DNA of 64,000 nucleotides, taken from contig NZ_GL883079.1 of the NCBI RefSeq assembly GCF_000204015.1, positions 468,283-532,282 of the forward strand, given 5' to 3'. The translations under genes and the position numbers were made by a program. How positions within the stretch are numbered: the first letter of the stretch is position 1; every line of letters begins with the position of its first letter. Below are positions 8,645-16,499 of this stretch, one piece after another. Below the pieces are notes generated by a model, which saw only the letters and a program-made list of their open reading frames with translations, searched no databases and had not been told where the DNA came from. This DNA is from Asticcacaulis biprosthecium C19 (lineage in GTDB: Bacteria; Pseudomonadota; Alphaproteobacteria; Caulobacterales; Caulobacteraceae).

Positions 8645-8709
8645 CCGATGTTGTCTGTGTGGGGGGTATTGTGCTCCCCAAATTTTATTGAAATGAGAAG
8701 GGCCGATTA

Positions 8710-8958
8710 ATGTCCCACGACAAGAAGCAAAACCTGCAGGATACGTTTCTCAACAGTGTCCGCAAAACCAAAACTCCTTTGACCATTTTCCTGATCAACG
8801 GCGTCAAGCTGCAAGGTATCGTCAGCTGGTTCGACAATTTCTGCGTGTTGCTGCGCCGCGATGGCCAATCGCAACTGGTGTACAAGCACGCGATCTCGAC
8901 CATCATGCCGGCCGCGCCCGTCCAGCTTTATGAGCAAGAAGACGACGCTGATGATTGA
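8710..8958 (+). CDS. hfq: RNA chaperone Hfq
   Basis: An 82-residue Sm-like protein that forms a hexameric ring and pairs small RNAs with mRNAs. The Sm1 region [27 protein letters not shown] and the Sm2 signature [11 protein letters not shown] are both present; the former is named here by its key residues Gln8, Phe-Leu and the GVKL turn. A short acidic tail (EQEDDADD) ends the protein, typical of alphaproteobacterial Hfq. An AGAAGG ribosome site lies about 6-8 bases before the ATG. hflX follows, with its start 23 bases after the hfq stop, the classic hfq-hflX pairing. Confidence 0.97.
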   Translation: MSHDKKQNLQDTFLNSVRKTKTPLTIFLINGVKLQGIVSWFDNFCVLLRRDGQSQLVYKHAISTIMPAAPVQLYEQEDDADD

Positions 8959-8981
8959 TATCCCTACGAGGGAATTCTTCA

Positions 8982-10307
8982 TTGACTGACAAATATATCG
9001 ATAACGCCCCCGACATCGTGCGGGCGGTCGTGATCGACCCCGATATCGCGCACGCTGCTGAACAGCGTGCGGCGCCGCGCCTGCTCGAGGACTCACGCCT
9101 GGACGAAGCCATCGGCCTCGCCCTGGCGCTGGATCTAGAGATCGCTGGCTCCCTTTCTGTGCGTGTCCGCAAACTCAATCCGGCGACCCTGTTCGGCGCG
9201 GGCAAGGTCGAAGAGATCAAGGCCCTGTGTGAGGAGGTCGACGCCTCCCTGTGCGTGGTCAACGGCTCGCTCACGCCCATCCAGCAACGGAATCTGGAAA
9301 AGGAACTCGAGCGAAAGGTCATCGACCGGACCGGCATGATCCTGGAGATCTTCGGCCGTCGTGCCCGCACGCGCGAAGGCAAGCTGCAGGTCGAACTGGC
9401 GCGGCTGGAATACGAAAAGTCGCGCCTGGTGCGGACCTGGACCCACCTGGAGCGCCAGCGGGCCACGGGTACGACCGGCGGTCCGGGTGAAACCCAGATC
9501 GAACTCGACCGGCGCATGATCGCGGACAAGATCAAGCAACTGAAGACCGAGTTGGATGAGGTTCGCCGCACGCGCGCACTTCATCGCGTCCAGCGCAAGA
9601 AGGTTCCGTATCCGATCGTGGCCCTGGTCGGCTATACCAATGCCGGCAAGTCGACCCTGTTCAATCATCTGACCCGGGCCGAGGTCGTCGCCAAGGACCT
9701 GTTGTTCGCCACGCTGGACACCACTCTTCGCACTCTGAAACTGCCCAACGGACGTTCGGCCATGCTGAGCGACACGGTCGGGTTCATTTCCGACCTGCCC
9801 CACGAACTGGTCGCGGCCTTCCGGGCCACGTTGGAAGAGGTCGAGCAGGCCGACCTGATTTTGCACGTCCGCGACGTCTCCAACCCGGAGACGGAGGCCC
9901 AGCGCCAGGACGTCGAGCAGGTGCTGCAGCACATCCTGCCGGATCTCGACCGCGGCCGAATGTTCGAAGTCTGGAATAAGATCGACCTTTTAGATCCTGA
10001 TTCGAAAGAGGTTTTGTACGCGCGATCGGTGACCTCTCGCGACGCCCAAAAGCCCTTGCCTGTATCGGCCGTGACAGGGGAGGGCATTGAGGCCTTGCTG
10101 GCCCGTGTCGCCAATCTGGTTGACGCCGACGGGGAGGAGATCGACCTGGTCCTGGAACCGCATCAGGGCGATGCCCTTGCGTTCCTGTACCAACATGGCC
10201 GCGTCATCGCCCGCCATGAAGACGAAGACGGCAAGGTCCACGTGAAGGTCAAGTTGTCGGATATGGCCTATGGCCGGTACGAAAGATTAAGCAACGCTCA
10301 ATCCTGA
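8982..10307 (+). CDS. hflX: Ribosome-associated GTPase HflX
   Basis: About 441 residues. The N-terminal HflX domain (about 1-190) includes GAGKVEEIKAL and the glycine-rich linker TTGGPGETQIELDRR; the G domain follows with G1 GYTNAGKSTLFN, G3 DTVGFISDLPHELV, G4 NKIDLL and G5 SAVTGEGI. HflX splits stalled or heat-damaged 70S ribosomes. A TTG start at 8982 (MTDKYIDNAP) is chosen because GAGGGA lies 8-9 bases upstream; the longer TTG at 8955 overlaps the hfq stop and lacks a site. Transcription ends at the strong hairpin overlapping the stop codon. Confidence 0.93.
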   Translation: MTDKYIDNAPDIVRAVVIDPDIAHAAEQRAAPRLLEDSRLDEAIGLALALDLEIAGSLSVRVRKLNPATLFGAGKVEEIKALCEEVDASLCVVNGSLTPIQQRNLEKELERKVIDRTGMILEIFGRRARTREGKLQVELARLEYEKSRLVRTWTHLERQRATGTTGGPGETQIELDRRMIADKIKQLKTELDEVRRTRALHRVQRKKVPYPIVALVGYTNAGKSTLFNHLTRAEVVAKDLLFATLDTTLRTLKLPNGRSAMLSDTVGFISDLPHELVAAFRATLEEVEQADLILHVRDVSNPETEAQRQDVEQVLQHILPDLDRGRMFEVWNKIDLLDPDSKEVLYARSVTSRDAQKPLPVSAVTGEGIEALLARVANLVDADGEEIDLVLEPHQGDALAFLYQHGRVIARHEDEDGKVHVKVKLSDMAYGRYERLSNAQS

Positions 10308-10358
10308 ATTTAGAGCGCCGATCCGGTAGAATCGGATCGGCGCTCTAAATTTTTTTTG
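10307..10358 (+). terminator. Strong intrinsic terminator after hflX
   Basis: Perfect 19-bp stem: left arm 10307-10325, right arm 10333-10351, seven-base loop, followed directly by eight T. The left arm begins on the last base of the hflX stop codon. It ends the dusB/ntr/hfq/hflX rightward block. Confidence 0.95.
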
Positions 10359-10466
10359 ACGCGCATCTTTGTCCAAAACGTGCGTCACACTTTTTGGGAT
10401 GCGCTCTAAGCGTGAATATATCCCGCCAAGTGGCTGATACAACAGCCAATTGGCGGGATTTCCATG

Positions 10467-11057
10467 TCAGAAAAGGCTCAAAGTTTCCTCGGCTGCCCCG
10501 CGGGGCTCTGGCTTGCGGCGCTTCACGGGTGATTTGGGCGCGTTGGCTCGGATCAGGCGCGAGACGAAGATGGGCTTGTTGCGCTGCATTTCCGCGGCAA
10601 CCTCCTTCGGCATATCGGTGCGCCGCTCGTGTTTCATGGAATAGAGCGCCAATTCCACCAGCAGCGGTGCCAGATCGGCGCCTTTTTCCGTCAGGCTGTA
10701 GATGAATTTGCGGGCATCCGCCGGGTCGGGCTTCTTGACGATCAGGCCGTTCAGTTCCAACCGCGACAGGCGGTCGGCCAGAATGTTTGTGGCAATTTTT
10801 TCCTCGGAACGGAGGAAGGCCTGATAGCCCGTATGTCCGCGCAACATCAGGTCTCGGATGATCAGCATCGACCAGGAGTCGCCTACCTTTTCCAGGGTCA
10901 GGTTGATCGGGCACATTGACCGGTGTGACTTTTCCGGAGCCGGCTTCTTGATCAGGGATGGCTTGGCCTGAGGCGCATCCGCCCGAACCAACCTGGACCT
11001 GGGCCCGGAAGACCGCGGGGCAGGGGGCGGAGGCGAAGCTTTGGCAGTTCTTTTCAT
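10467..11057 (-). CDS. HxlR-family transcriptional regulator with long basic N-terminus
   Basis: About 196 residues. The winged-helix HxlR domain starts near residue 60 (CPINLTLEKVGDSWSMLI, the typical Cys plus GDSWS-like entry), continues with KIATNILADRLSRLELNGLI, the recognition helix region, and PADARKFIYSLTEKG, the wing. HxlR proteins are usually 100-150 residues; here about 55 residues rich in Pro, Lys, Ser and Ala precede the domain and a basic tail follows. The ATG at 11055-11057 is chosen over the TTG at 11093. HxlR factors often answer to aldehydes, quinones or oxidants through the N-terminal cysteine; its target is unknown. An inverted repeat at 11153-11173 lies upstream and may be its operator. 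Confidence 0.8.
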   Translation of the reverse strand: MKRTAKASPPPPAPRSSGPRSRLVRADAPQAKPSLIKKPAPEKSHRSMCPINLTLEKVGDSWSMLIIRDLMLRGHTGYQAFLRSEEKIATNILADRLSRLELNGLIVKKPDPADARKFIYSLTEKGADLAPLLVELALYSMKHERRTDMPKEVAAEMQRNKPIFVSRLIRANAPKSPVKRRKPEPRGAAEETLSLF

Positions 11058-11152
11058 GGCGCGGCACCGGTCATTTTGAATGGCGTGACGCAAGTCTTAA
11101 CGCGCTCACCTTTTGATTCGCAATCGGAACAAAAGCTAAACTTTCAAACTAA

Positions 11153-11173
11153 AAGTGAATTTCCGATTCACTT
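11153..11173. repeat. Perfect 8-bp inverted repeat upstream of the HxlR gene
   Basis: AAGTGAAT (11153-11160), five bases, ATTCACTT (11166-11173). A second small hairpin GTGGC/GCCAC follows at 11174-11189, and looser copies of CTTTCAA(A/T)T flank both. The site lies about 95 bases upstream of the HxlR start and 36 bases after the DUF6438 stop, so it may be an operator or a weak terminator. Confidence 0.4.
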
Positions 11174-11208
11174 GTGGCCAGCAAGCCACCATCTAGATCA
11201 CTTTCAAT

Positions 11209-11805
11209 TCAAAACTGATGGCTTGCGGCTTTGAACGGGCGGATATGCCGCTTCACCTCGTCTGTGCCCGCGTCACCCCTGGCAAGGCTGGCCACGCGGG
11301 TCAAGGCCTCCAACTGCGCCACGGTGTCGGAGACACTCGGGTCGTTCAGCGCCTGGTCGGTACCCGGCTTCCATTTCAGGCAACCGTTTCGGCGTATCTC
11401 TTTCTTGACGTGCAGAACGACCAGGCAGGAGCCGCCATAGATAGTGGGGCCGGTGGCTATCGGATCGGCCCAGAATGACGAGACGTGCAGATCGCGCACG
11501 TAGGCGCGTACATCCTTTTCCGAAACGCGATAGACATAGATGCCCGAGACCCTGGTCCCCGTGCCGCCCTGATAAACCACCGTACCGTCACCGAAGACAT
11601 CAATCCGATAGGCCGGACAGGCGGCGGCGGCCGTCATCGACGAGCAGGGAAATTGGACGTAGCTGATATGTGCGTCTCTCAGGGCTGACTCTTCGCGCCA
11701 AGTCTGCCAGGCGGGGGCGGCGAAACCGAACACGGCAGCTGCGCCTATGATCAGTCCCCCCCAAAGTGCGTAACGTTTGATAGCGGTGGCCTTGGCCTTC
11801 AGCAT
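11209..11805 (-). CDS. Membrane-anchored DUF6438-type protein of unknown function
   Basis: A 198-residue protein. One hydrophobic helix near the N-terminus (residues 12-32, YALWGGLIIGAAAVFGFAA) suggests an anchored or exported protein. The following part, YVQFPCSSMTAAAACPAYRI and DVFGDGTVVYQGG, resembles the DUF6438 pattern in which a Cys...Cys-Pro segment leads into a strand with GDGTV. Further cysteines occur in GGSCLVVL and RNGCLKW, so two disulphides are possible outside the cytoplasm. Function is not known. The ATG is preceded by GGAGGA at good spacing, but that site is one arm of an 8-bp hairpin (11812-11831). It stands alone between mazG and the HxlR gene, all on the minus strand. Confidence 0.7.
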   Translation of the reverse strand: MLKAKATAIKRYALWGGLIIGAAAVFGFAAPAWQTWREESALRDAHISYVQFPCSSMTAAAACPAYRIDVFGDGTVVYQGGTGTRVSGIYVYRVSEKDVRAYVRDLHVSSFWADPIATGPTIYGGSCLVVLHVKKEIRRNGCLKWKPGTDQALNDPSVSDTVAQLEALTRVASLARGDAGTDEVKRHIRPFKAASHQF

Positions 11806-11809
11806 GCAG

Positions 11810-11831
11810 ATCCTCCGATGGAGATCGGAGG
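11810..11831 (-). promoter_or_regulatory. Hairpin that sequesters the ribosome site of the DUF6438 gene
   Basis: On the minus strand CCTCCGAT, loop CTCC, ATCGGAGG forms a perfect 8-bp stem (11812-11831). The 3' arm contains the GGAGG Shine-Dalgarno of the gene starting at 11805. Translation may be gated by stem opening. Structure is read directly; the regulatory role is inference. Confidence 0.45.
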
Positions 11832-11889
11832 TTATGCCAAGCCCAGGATTTCACCAATTACACGCGGCTTACGAATTCCCGGGTGAATC

Positions 11890-12690
11890 TCACGATGGGT
11901 TTTCACGCTCGCTATGCTTGGCCGCGTTCCACAGGGCGTCCATCTCTTCGAGATTGGATTGGTCGGGCGTGCGCCCCTGAGCCCGCAGCGCGTCTTCGAT
12001 CGACTGGAAGCGTCGCACGAACTTGGCATTTGTCAGGCGCAAGGCATCCTCGGGCTCAACATCCAGTTTGCGTGCCAGGTTGGCCATGACGAACAGCAAG
12101 TCGCCCAGTTCCTCGCGCGCCTTGTCGAGATCGCCGGCGCGGATCTCGACTTTCAACTCGGCGGTTTCTTCATCGAGCTTGTCGATCACCTCTTGCACGT
12201 TAGGCCAATCAAAGCCAACGCGAGCCGCGCGTTTGGTCAGCTTGGCAGCGCGGGTGAGGGCGGGCAATCCTACCGGAACGTCATCCAGGATCCCGGTCTT
12301 GTTCTTGGCCTTGCGTTCTTCCGCCTTGGTCACTTCCCAGGCGACGTTCTGTTCATCCGCGGTGCGATCACCGACATCGCCGAAAACATGCGGGTGCCGG
12401 CGGATCAGCTTCTCCGACATGGCGGCGGCGACATCGTGAAAATCGAACAGGCCCTGTTCCTCGGCGAGGCGGGAATGAAACACCACCTGGAACAACAGGT
12501 CGCCCAATTCTTCCTTCAGGTCGCGCATGTCGTCGCGCTGGATTGCATCGGCGACTTCGTAGGATTCCTCGATCGTGTATGGGGCTATCGTCGCGAAGGT
12601 TTGCTCACGGTCCCACGGGCAACCGCCGACCGGATCGCGCAAACGGCGCATGACGTCAAGCAGCGATTCAATGGCTGACGGGTCCGTCAC
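11890..12690 (-). CDS. mazG: Nucleoside triphosphate pyrophosphohydrolase MazG
   Basis: A 266-residue two-domain MazG, close to the usual 260-270 residues. The first domain has RDPVGGCPWDREQT, the family entry, then EESYEVADAI and EELGDLLFQVVFHSRL, giving the E-x-x-E...E-x-x-D metal-binding helices; the second domain repeats this with DEETAELKVEI and EELGDLLFVMANLAR. The enzyme hydrolyses (d)NTPs to NMP and pyrophosphate and is linked to clearing aberrant nucleotides and to starvation responses. It starts at GTG overlapping the stop of the upstream transporter gene (GTGA), so the two are co-transcribed. Confidence 0.93.
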   Translation of the reverse strand: MTDPSAIESLLDVMRRLRDPVGGCPWDREQTFATIAPYTIEESYEVADAIQRDDMRDLKEELGDLLFQVVFHSRLAEEQGLFDFHDVAAAMSEKLIRRHPHVFGDVGDRTADEQNVAWEVTKAEERKAKNKTGILDDVPVGLPALTRAAKLTKRAARVGFDWPNVQEVIDKLDEETAELKVEIRAGDLDKAREELGDLLFVMANLARKLDVEPEDALRLTNAKFVRRFQSIEDALRAQGRTPDQSNLEEMDALWNAAKHSERENPS

Positions 12691-14039
12691 ACCAGACCCT
12701 TTTCCTTGAGACGGGCCACCACTTCAGCATGTTTTTGTGGCGTCAGGTCGTAATTCTTCATCACCAGTGCACCCAGGATCAGAAAGATCACCGGCAAACC
12801 GATAAATAGCGCTTCGACCCACACAAGGGACTCTGCCGGACTTGCCGAAGGCTCTTTAACGTTGAACCCGAGAGCACCGACCAAGGTGATGGTCGCTGCG
12901 GAAACGGCATAGCCCAGCTTGGTTGTCGCCGACAGTATCGCCATTAGGGTGCCCTTGTGGTCATGACCCGTTTCGGACATGACCTCGTCGCCTATGTCGG
13001 CCATTAGGGCGCGCGTCAGCAACAACGACGCGGCATAGGGAATACCGTTTAGGAAGGTCATTGTGGCACATGCGACGAAATTATCTTTTGGCGCAAAGTA
13101 CATTGCGCCGTACAACACCGCGAAAATCAGGCTCGAAACGATCAAGGTTGCGTGTTTGTTGAATTTCTTCGATGCGATCACCCAAATGGGCGCACCAACG
13201 ATGCCACCGACAAAATAGAGCAGCATCGCGATGCTGGCTTCCATCCGCGTCAGGTGTTTGACCTGCTCGAAAAAGTAGAAGAGGAGGGCGCCCATGATGC
13301 CCGGCGCCAGTCCCATAAACAGGTCGGCCCACAGGATGCAACGGACGTTTCGCCGTTTCCACATGTCGAAGTAATGCCCCAAATGGAGGTCGTGGGTTGC
13401 GGCATTCGACACCTTCTCCGGGACGATCATGAAGGCGGTGCCAATGCTGATCGGCAACGTAATCATAATGAATATACCGACAGCCTGGACACCGACGTTG
13501 TAACTGTAGCCGATATGTTGGGCGGCCACCGGGATAATAGCGGCGAAAATGATGCCGATAATATTGCCGACCTGCCACCAGGCGAATATACGCGACCGTT
13601 CGTTATAGTCCGTCGACAGAACCGAACCCCAACTCGATTGACTCAGAGCGGCCATAGAAAATCCGATGTAAAGGACCAGGAGCCATAGGCCGAGGTACAG
13701 CTCGTTGACGCCCTTGCCGGCCAGGAAAATGAAACCTGCGCTGACAAACAGCACCGGCAAACACATCAACATCCATAGCTTGAAACGGCCGAATTTCGTG
13801 CGCGTGCGGTCCATCCAGTAGCCGAGTGGTGGATCGATCAGGATGTCACAGCACCTGACAAGCAGGAAGATTAGTCCAACGGACGCGCCGAGCTGGAGTT
13901 GTGTGCCATAATATTCCGGCAGGATGGCAACGAGAGGCAGTCCCAAGGCGGCGAAAGGTACGCAAGGACCGATGAAGGCCAGCAAGCGCCCGAATGGCAC
14001 TTTGCCGTCGCTGCTGGCTGGACTGCCCCCCGTAGACAT
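12687..14039 (-). CDS. MFS transporter of the glycoside-pentoside-hexuronide:cation symporter type
   Basis: A 450-residue integral membrane protein with about twelve helices. The early loop DILIDPPLGYWMDRTRTKFGRFK matches the GPH family signature (D-x-x-x-D-P...G-x-x-x-D-R-T-x-T-x-x-G-R-x-R/K; only key positions given). MFS_2-type features continue with LSTDYNERSRIFAWWQVGN. Such proteins import sugars or glycosides with Na+ or H+; the substrate cannot be told. The stop overlaps mazG. It could serve oligosaccharide uptake alongside the GH5 mannanase 8 kb away, but nothing directly links them. Confidence 0.85.
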   Translation of the reverse strand: MSTGGSPASSDGKVPFGRLLAFIGPCVPFAALGLPLVAILPEYYGTQLQLGASVGLIFLLVRCCDILIDPPLGYWMDRTRTKFGRFKLWMLMCLPVLFVSAGFIFLAGKGVNELYLGLWLLVLYIGFSMAALSQSSWGSVLSTDYNERSRIFAWWQVGNIIGIIFAAIIPVAAQHIGYSYNVGVQAVGIFIMITLPISIGTAFMIVPEKVSNAATHDLHLGHYFDMWKRRNVRCILWADLFMGLAPGIMGALLFYFFEQVKHLTRMEASIAMLLYFVGGIVGAPIWVIASKKFNKHATLIVSSLIFAVLYGAMYFAPKDNFVACATMTFLNGIPYAASLLLTRALMADIGDEVMSETGHDHKGTLMAILSATTKLGYAVSAATITLVGALGFNVKEPSASPAESLVWVEALFIGLPVIFLILGALVMKNYDLTPQKHAEVVARLKEKGLV

Positions 14040-14173
14040 GCGGTTCTCCTGAAAAATCGTACCGTTTCACAGACTAGAGCGAGTCTTAAGCCGCGTCCCC
14101 ACAAAAGCCAAGTGCTGCCACACTTAAAGTAAGGGGTGAGGTTTTTATCAATATTGATGAATGACGGTATCCC

Positions 14174-14974
14174 TTATATCACCTTGGAAAGCTGAAACCT
14201 GATGGCGGCCGTAACGACCTCCGGATCCGTCAGATTCGGAAAATGGCCAGAGGTCAGAATGTCCGCGGACGCCACATTCGGCAGAGCCTCCATCAGACAG
14301 TTCCTGGCATCCTGACTGACGAAAGCGTCGTTGCGACAATGGAACAACACACACGGCACGGTGACCTTGGAGAGATCATCACGTAGATCCGCCATCAGGG
14401 CGCAATGGACCTGGTGCTCCAGGATTGTGGAATTATTGCTGCAGAAATAGCCTTCGAGTTCGTCAATAATAACCGTCTGGCCGTCATCGGCGATAGCCAA
14501 GGGCGCCACATGTGCCGACCAGTCACGCAAGCTGGCACGCAGCGACGCCAACAAGCCTTCGATGTCGTCGTCGCTGAAACCGCCCTCATAGTTGCCCAGG
14601 TTGCGGTGGCAGGGCGAAACGTTCAGCAGCAGAAGCCGCGAAAACAACTCAGGTGCCTGTGACGCGGCCAACAAAGCCGCCATGCCGCCTAGACTGTGTC
14701 CGACGACATCGACAGGACCGCCACCTAGGGACCTGCATATGGCAATAAGATCGTCAGCTTGGCCCTGCAGGGTTTTATAGCGTTCGGGCTCGAAAGCGGC
14801 GTGATCGGAATTGCCAGAGCCAATCAGGTCCAGCAGGACGACGCGATGCGTCCGCTCGAAACGCGGAGATATATAGTGCCAGACATGCTGATCGCAGCCA
14901 ACGCCATGAAGAAAAATGAGGTGCCGCGTGCCGGCGCCGGAAATCGTCAGAGCATGGCGTTTGAACAGAGACAT
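14174..14974 (-). CDS. RsbQ-like alpha/beta hydrolase
   Basis: About 266 residues with the core of the RsbQ/KAI2-like branch: FLHGVGCDQHVWHYISPRF, LDLIGSGNSDHAAF, nucleophile Ser in DVVGHSLGGMAAL, catalytic Asp in FHCRNDAFVS and His in LTSGHFPNLTDPE. In Bacillus, RsbQ works with a PAS-domain phosphatase RsbP to feed energy stress into SigB control; no such partner is encoded nearby, so any signalling role is conjecture and a plain esterase is possible. The start at 14974 (MSLFKRHAL) is preferred to the GTG at 15037, which adds a Arg/Cys-rich stretch not expected of the family. It reads alone, divergent from the small gene at 15335. Confidence 0.8.
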   Translation of the reverse strand: MSLFKRHALTISGAGTRHLIFLHGVGCDQHVWHYISPRFERTHRVVLLDLIGSGNSDHAAFEPERYKTLQGQADDLIAICRSLGGGPVDVVGHSLGGMAALLAASQAPELFSRLLLLNVSPCHRNLGNYEGGFSDDDIEGLLASLRASLRDWSAHVAPLAIADDGQTVIIDELEGYFCSNNSTILEHQVHCALMADLRDDLSKVTVPCVLFHCRNDAFVSQDARNCLMEALPNVASADILTSGHFPNLTDPEVVTAAIRFQLSKVI

Positions 14975-15334
14975 GACGGGCCCGAATTGCTGTAACAACG
15001 GCCGGATGCAGCGGTGGTATGGTCTCCCAAATTTCACTCATCCACAAGGCGAAATTGGACGAATGTTCGATTGACCCGAACAGATGGTTGTCGTGATCGT
15101 CAAGCTAAAATTCGCGTATGAAACGGGCGGGTAAATCGCCATGTTAATCGCGCATAATAAATATTATGGGAAATTTGATGCATGGTTAAGCCCTTAGAAC
15201 CGTTCTGGCTTACGCCGTCCTTACGTCATGCAGCGAGCTTTGCCACATACACCTTACGGAATTTGCACTAGGTTCACATCAACGCCGATTGTGGCGCTCG
15301 CGATCTCAAGTAACAGCTTTTCGGGGTTTTTGTC
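14975..15334. other. Divergent intergenic region with a CtrA-like half-site
   Basis: This 360-base non-coding stretch separates the RsbQ-like gene from the small membrane protein gene. It is noticeably AT-richer around 15150-15190 (ATAATAAATATTATGG). ATGGTTAA at 15182-15189 is the reverse complement of TTAACCAT, a half-site recognised by the cell-cycle regulator CtrA in Caulobacter. A GGGG ribosome-like site lies before the 15335 ATG. No RNA gene or ORF of substance was seen. Confidence 0.35.
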
Positions 15335-15613
15335 ATGGCCAAGTCCGCCACACATTTTCAACCTACTACCGACACCTTCGGTGAACTTACCCTCCATGCA
15401 CGTCGCATCGGTTCGTATTTCACCACGACCACCTGGGATCATCTGTCTACTGGAGTCGATCGAAAGGCCCTGAACAACACAATCATCACGGTGCTGTTCC
15501 TTGCCGGATTTTTTGCCGCTCTGGCAGGATTGTTCGTCTTCGACCAGATGGCCTTTGAAGGCGTTCAAACCAGCCAAGTTTACTACGGTGGCGTCGCGCT
15601 CGACTACAATTAA
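15335..15613 (+). CDS. Small single-helix membrane protein, function unknown
   Basis: A 92-residue protein that I do not recognise. About 45 polar residues (with GSYFTTTTWDHL) precede one strong hydrophobic helix (residues about 48-68, NTIITVLFLAGFFAALAGLFV), then a short tail ending GGVALDYN. No signal-peptidase site is obvious, so a type II or III single-pass topology is likely. The ATG is preceded by a TTTTCGGGG stretch. A long upstream region with a CtrA-like half-site and a downstream hairpin support it as a real, separately transcribed gene. An overlapping minus-strand reading frame (15254-15646) is judged a shadow because it has no domain or ribosome site. Confidence 0.6.
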   Translation: MAKSATHFQPTTDTFGELTLHARRIGSYFTTTTWDHLSTGVDRKALNNTIITVLFLAGFFAALAGLFVFDQMAFEGVQTSQVYYGGVALDYN

Positions 15614-15651
15614 CTCAATCATGGACATTGAGCGAATGTCCGGCATGAGTT
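15612..15651. repeat. Nested hairpin between convergent genes
   Basis: Outer arms AACTCA (15612-15617) and TGAGTT (15646-15651) enclose a perfect inner stem GGACATT/AATGTCC (15623-15629, 15635-15641). It directly follows the stop of the small membrane protein gene and faces the end of the MBL gene. It may be a bidirectional terminator, though no long T run follows. Confidence 0.4.
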
Positions 15652-15683
15652 ATTTCCCATAATTCTTTGTTTTGTAATGATAT

Positions 15684-16499
15684 TTAATCGTCCATATCGA
15701 CGTCGACTTGCAGCTGATCGTAGGCCGGCTCGATACCGTCCGGTAATTCAGCTTTTAAACTTTCATAGTCCATATCGTGGTGCAAGTTCGTCAGAATGGC
15801 GCGCTCCGGCTTCACTCGCGCGATCCATTCTAACGCCAGGTCCAGGTGTGCGTGTGTCGGATGTGTTCGCCGGCGTAAGGCGTCGACGATCCACACCTTG
15901 ACCCCGTCCAAAGCCTCCAGGCTAGCCTCCGGCATCACATTCACATCGCTTGAATAGGCCACATCGCCGATCCGGTAGCCGACCGATCGAATGGGTCCAT
16001 GTCCCTGATCAAAGGTGATGATCGGCACATGGCCACCGTCGCCGTCCACACCCCAGGTCAGGCCGTGTGGCATTATGACGTGCGGATCGCATATCGGCGG
16101 ATATCCAAACTTGCCGGTAAAGACATAATCGAACCGCGCCCGGAAGGTTTCATACGTCGCCTCATCCATATAGCCGTCGATCGGCCCGCCGCGAGCGAAT
16201 GTATAGGCCCGCATGTCGTCCAGCCCGTGGCTTTGATCAGCGTGGTCGTGAGTCCACAAGATCGCGTCAACATGGTTAACGCCCGCCCGCACCATCTGTT
16301 CGCGAAACTCGGGTGACGTATCGACGACAACCGAGGTCACGCCATCCGTCACCGTGTCGCGCAGCCCAAACCAGGCTGAACATCGTGTCCGCCGGTTCTT
16401 CGGATTCTCCGGATCACACGCGCCCCAAAAGCCGTCGATGCGCGGAACGCCAGTCGAACATCCGGACCCCAGGATTTTGACGGTCAGAATCTTGCTCAT
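15684..16499 (-). CDS. MBL-fold metal-dependent hydrolase (PhnP-like)
   Basis: A 271-residue cytoplasmic protein. The N-terminus KILGSGCSTGVPRIDGFWGACDP resembles PhnP-type phosphodiesterases and Trz-like MBL proteins; metal ligands are in WTHDHADQSHGLDD (H-x-H-x-D-H), SSDVN (Asp) and THAHLDLAL/NLHHDM (His). The usual partner in this position is TatD, and its ATG overlaps the tatD stop by four bases, so the pair is translated together. Substrate is unknown; cyclic phosphodiester hydrolysis is a family-based guess. Asp/Glu-rich C-terminus (QLQVDVDMDD) is unremarkable. Confidence 0.88.
   Translation of the reverse strand: MSKILTVKILGSGCSTGVPRIDGFWGACDPENPKNRRTRCSAWFGLRDTVTDGVTSVVVDTSPEFREQMVRAGVNHVDAILWTHDHADQSHGLDDMRAYTFARGGPIDGYMDEATYETFRARFDYVFTGKFGYPPICDPHVIMPHGLTWGVDGDGGHVPIITFDQGHGPIRSVGYRIGDVAYSSDVNVMPEASLEALDGVKVWIVDALRRRTHPTHAHLDLALEWIARVKPERAILTNLHHDMDYESLKAELPDGIEPAYDQLQVDVDMDD

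Noticed and set aside
15254-15646. Minus-strand frame of 130 codons covering the small membrane protein gene
   Set aside because: No ribosome site or domain; the plus-strand reading has a proper hydrophobic helix and leader.
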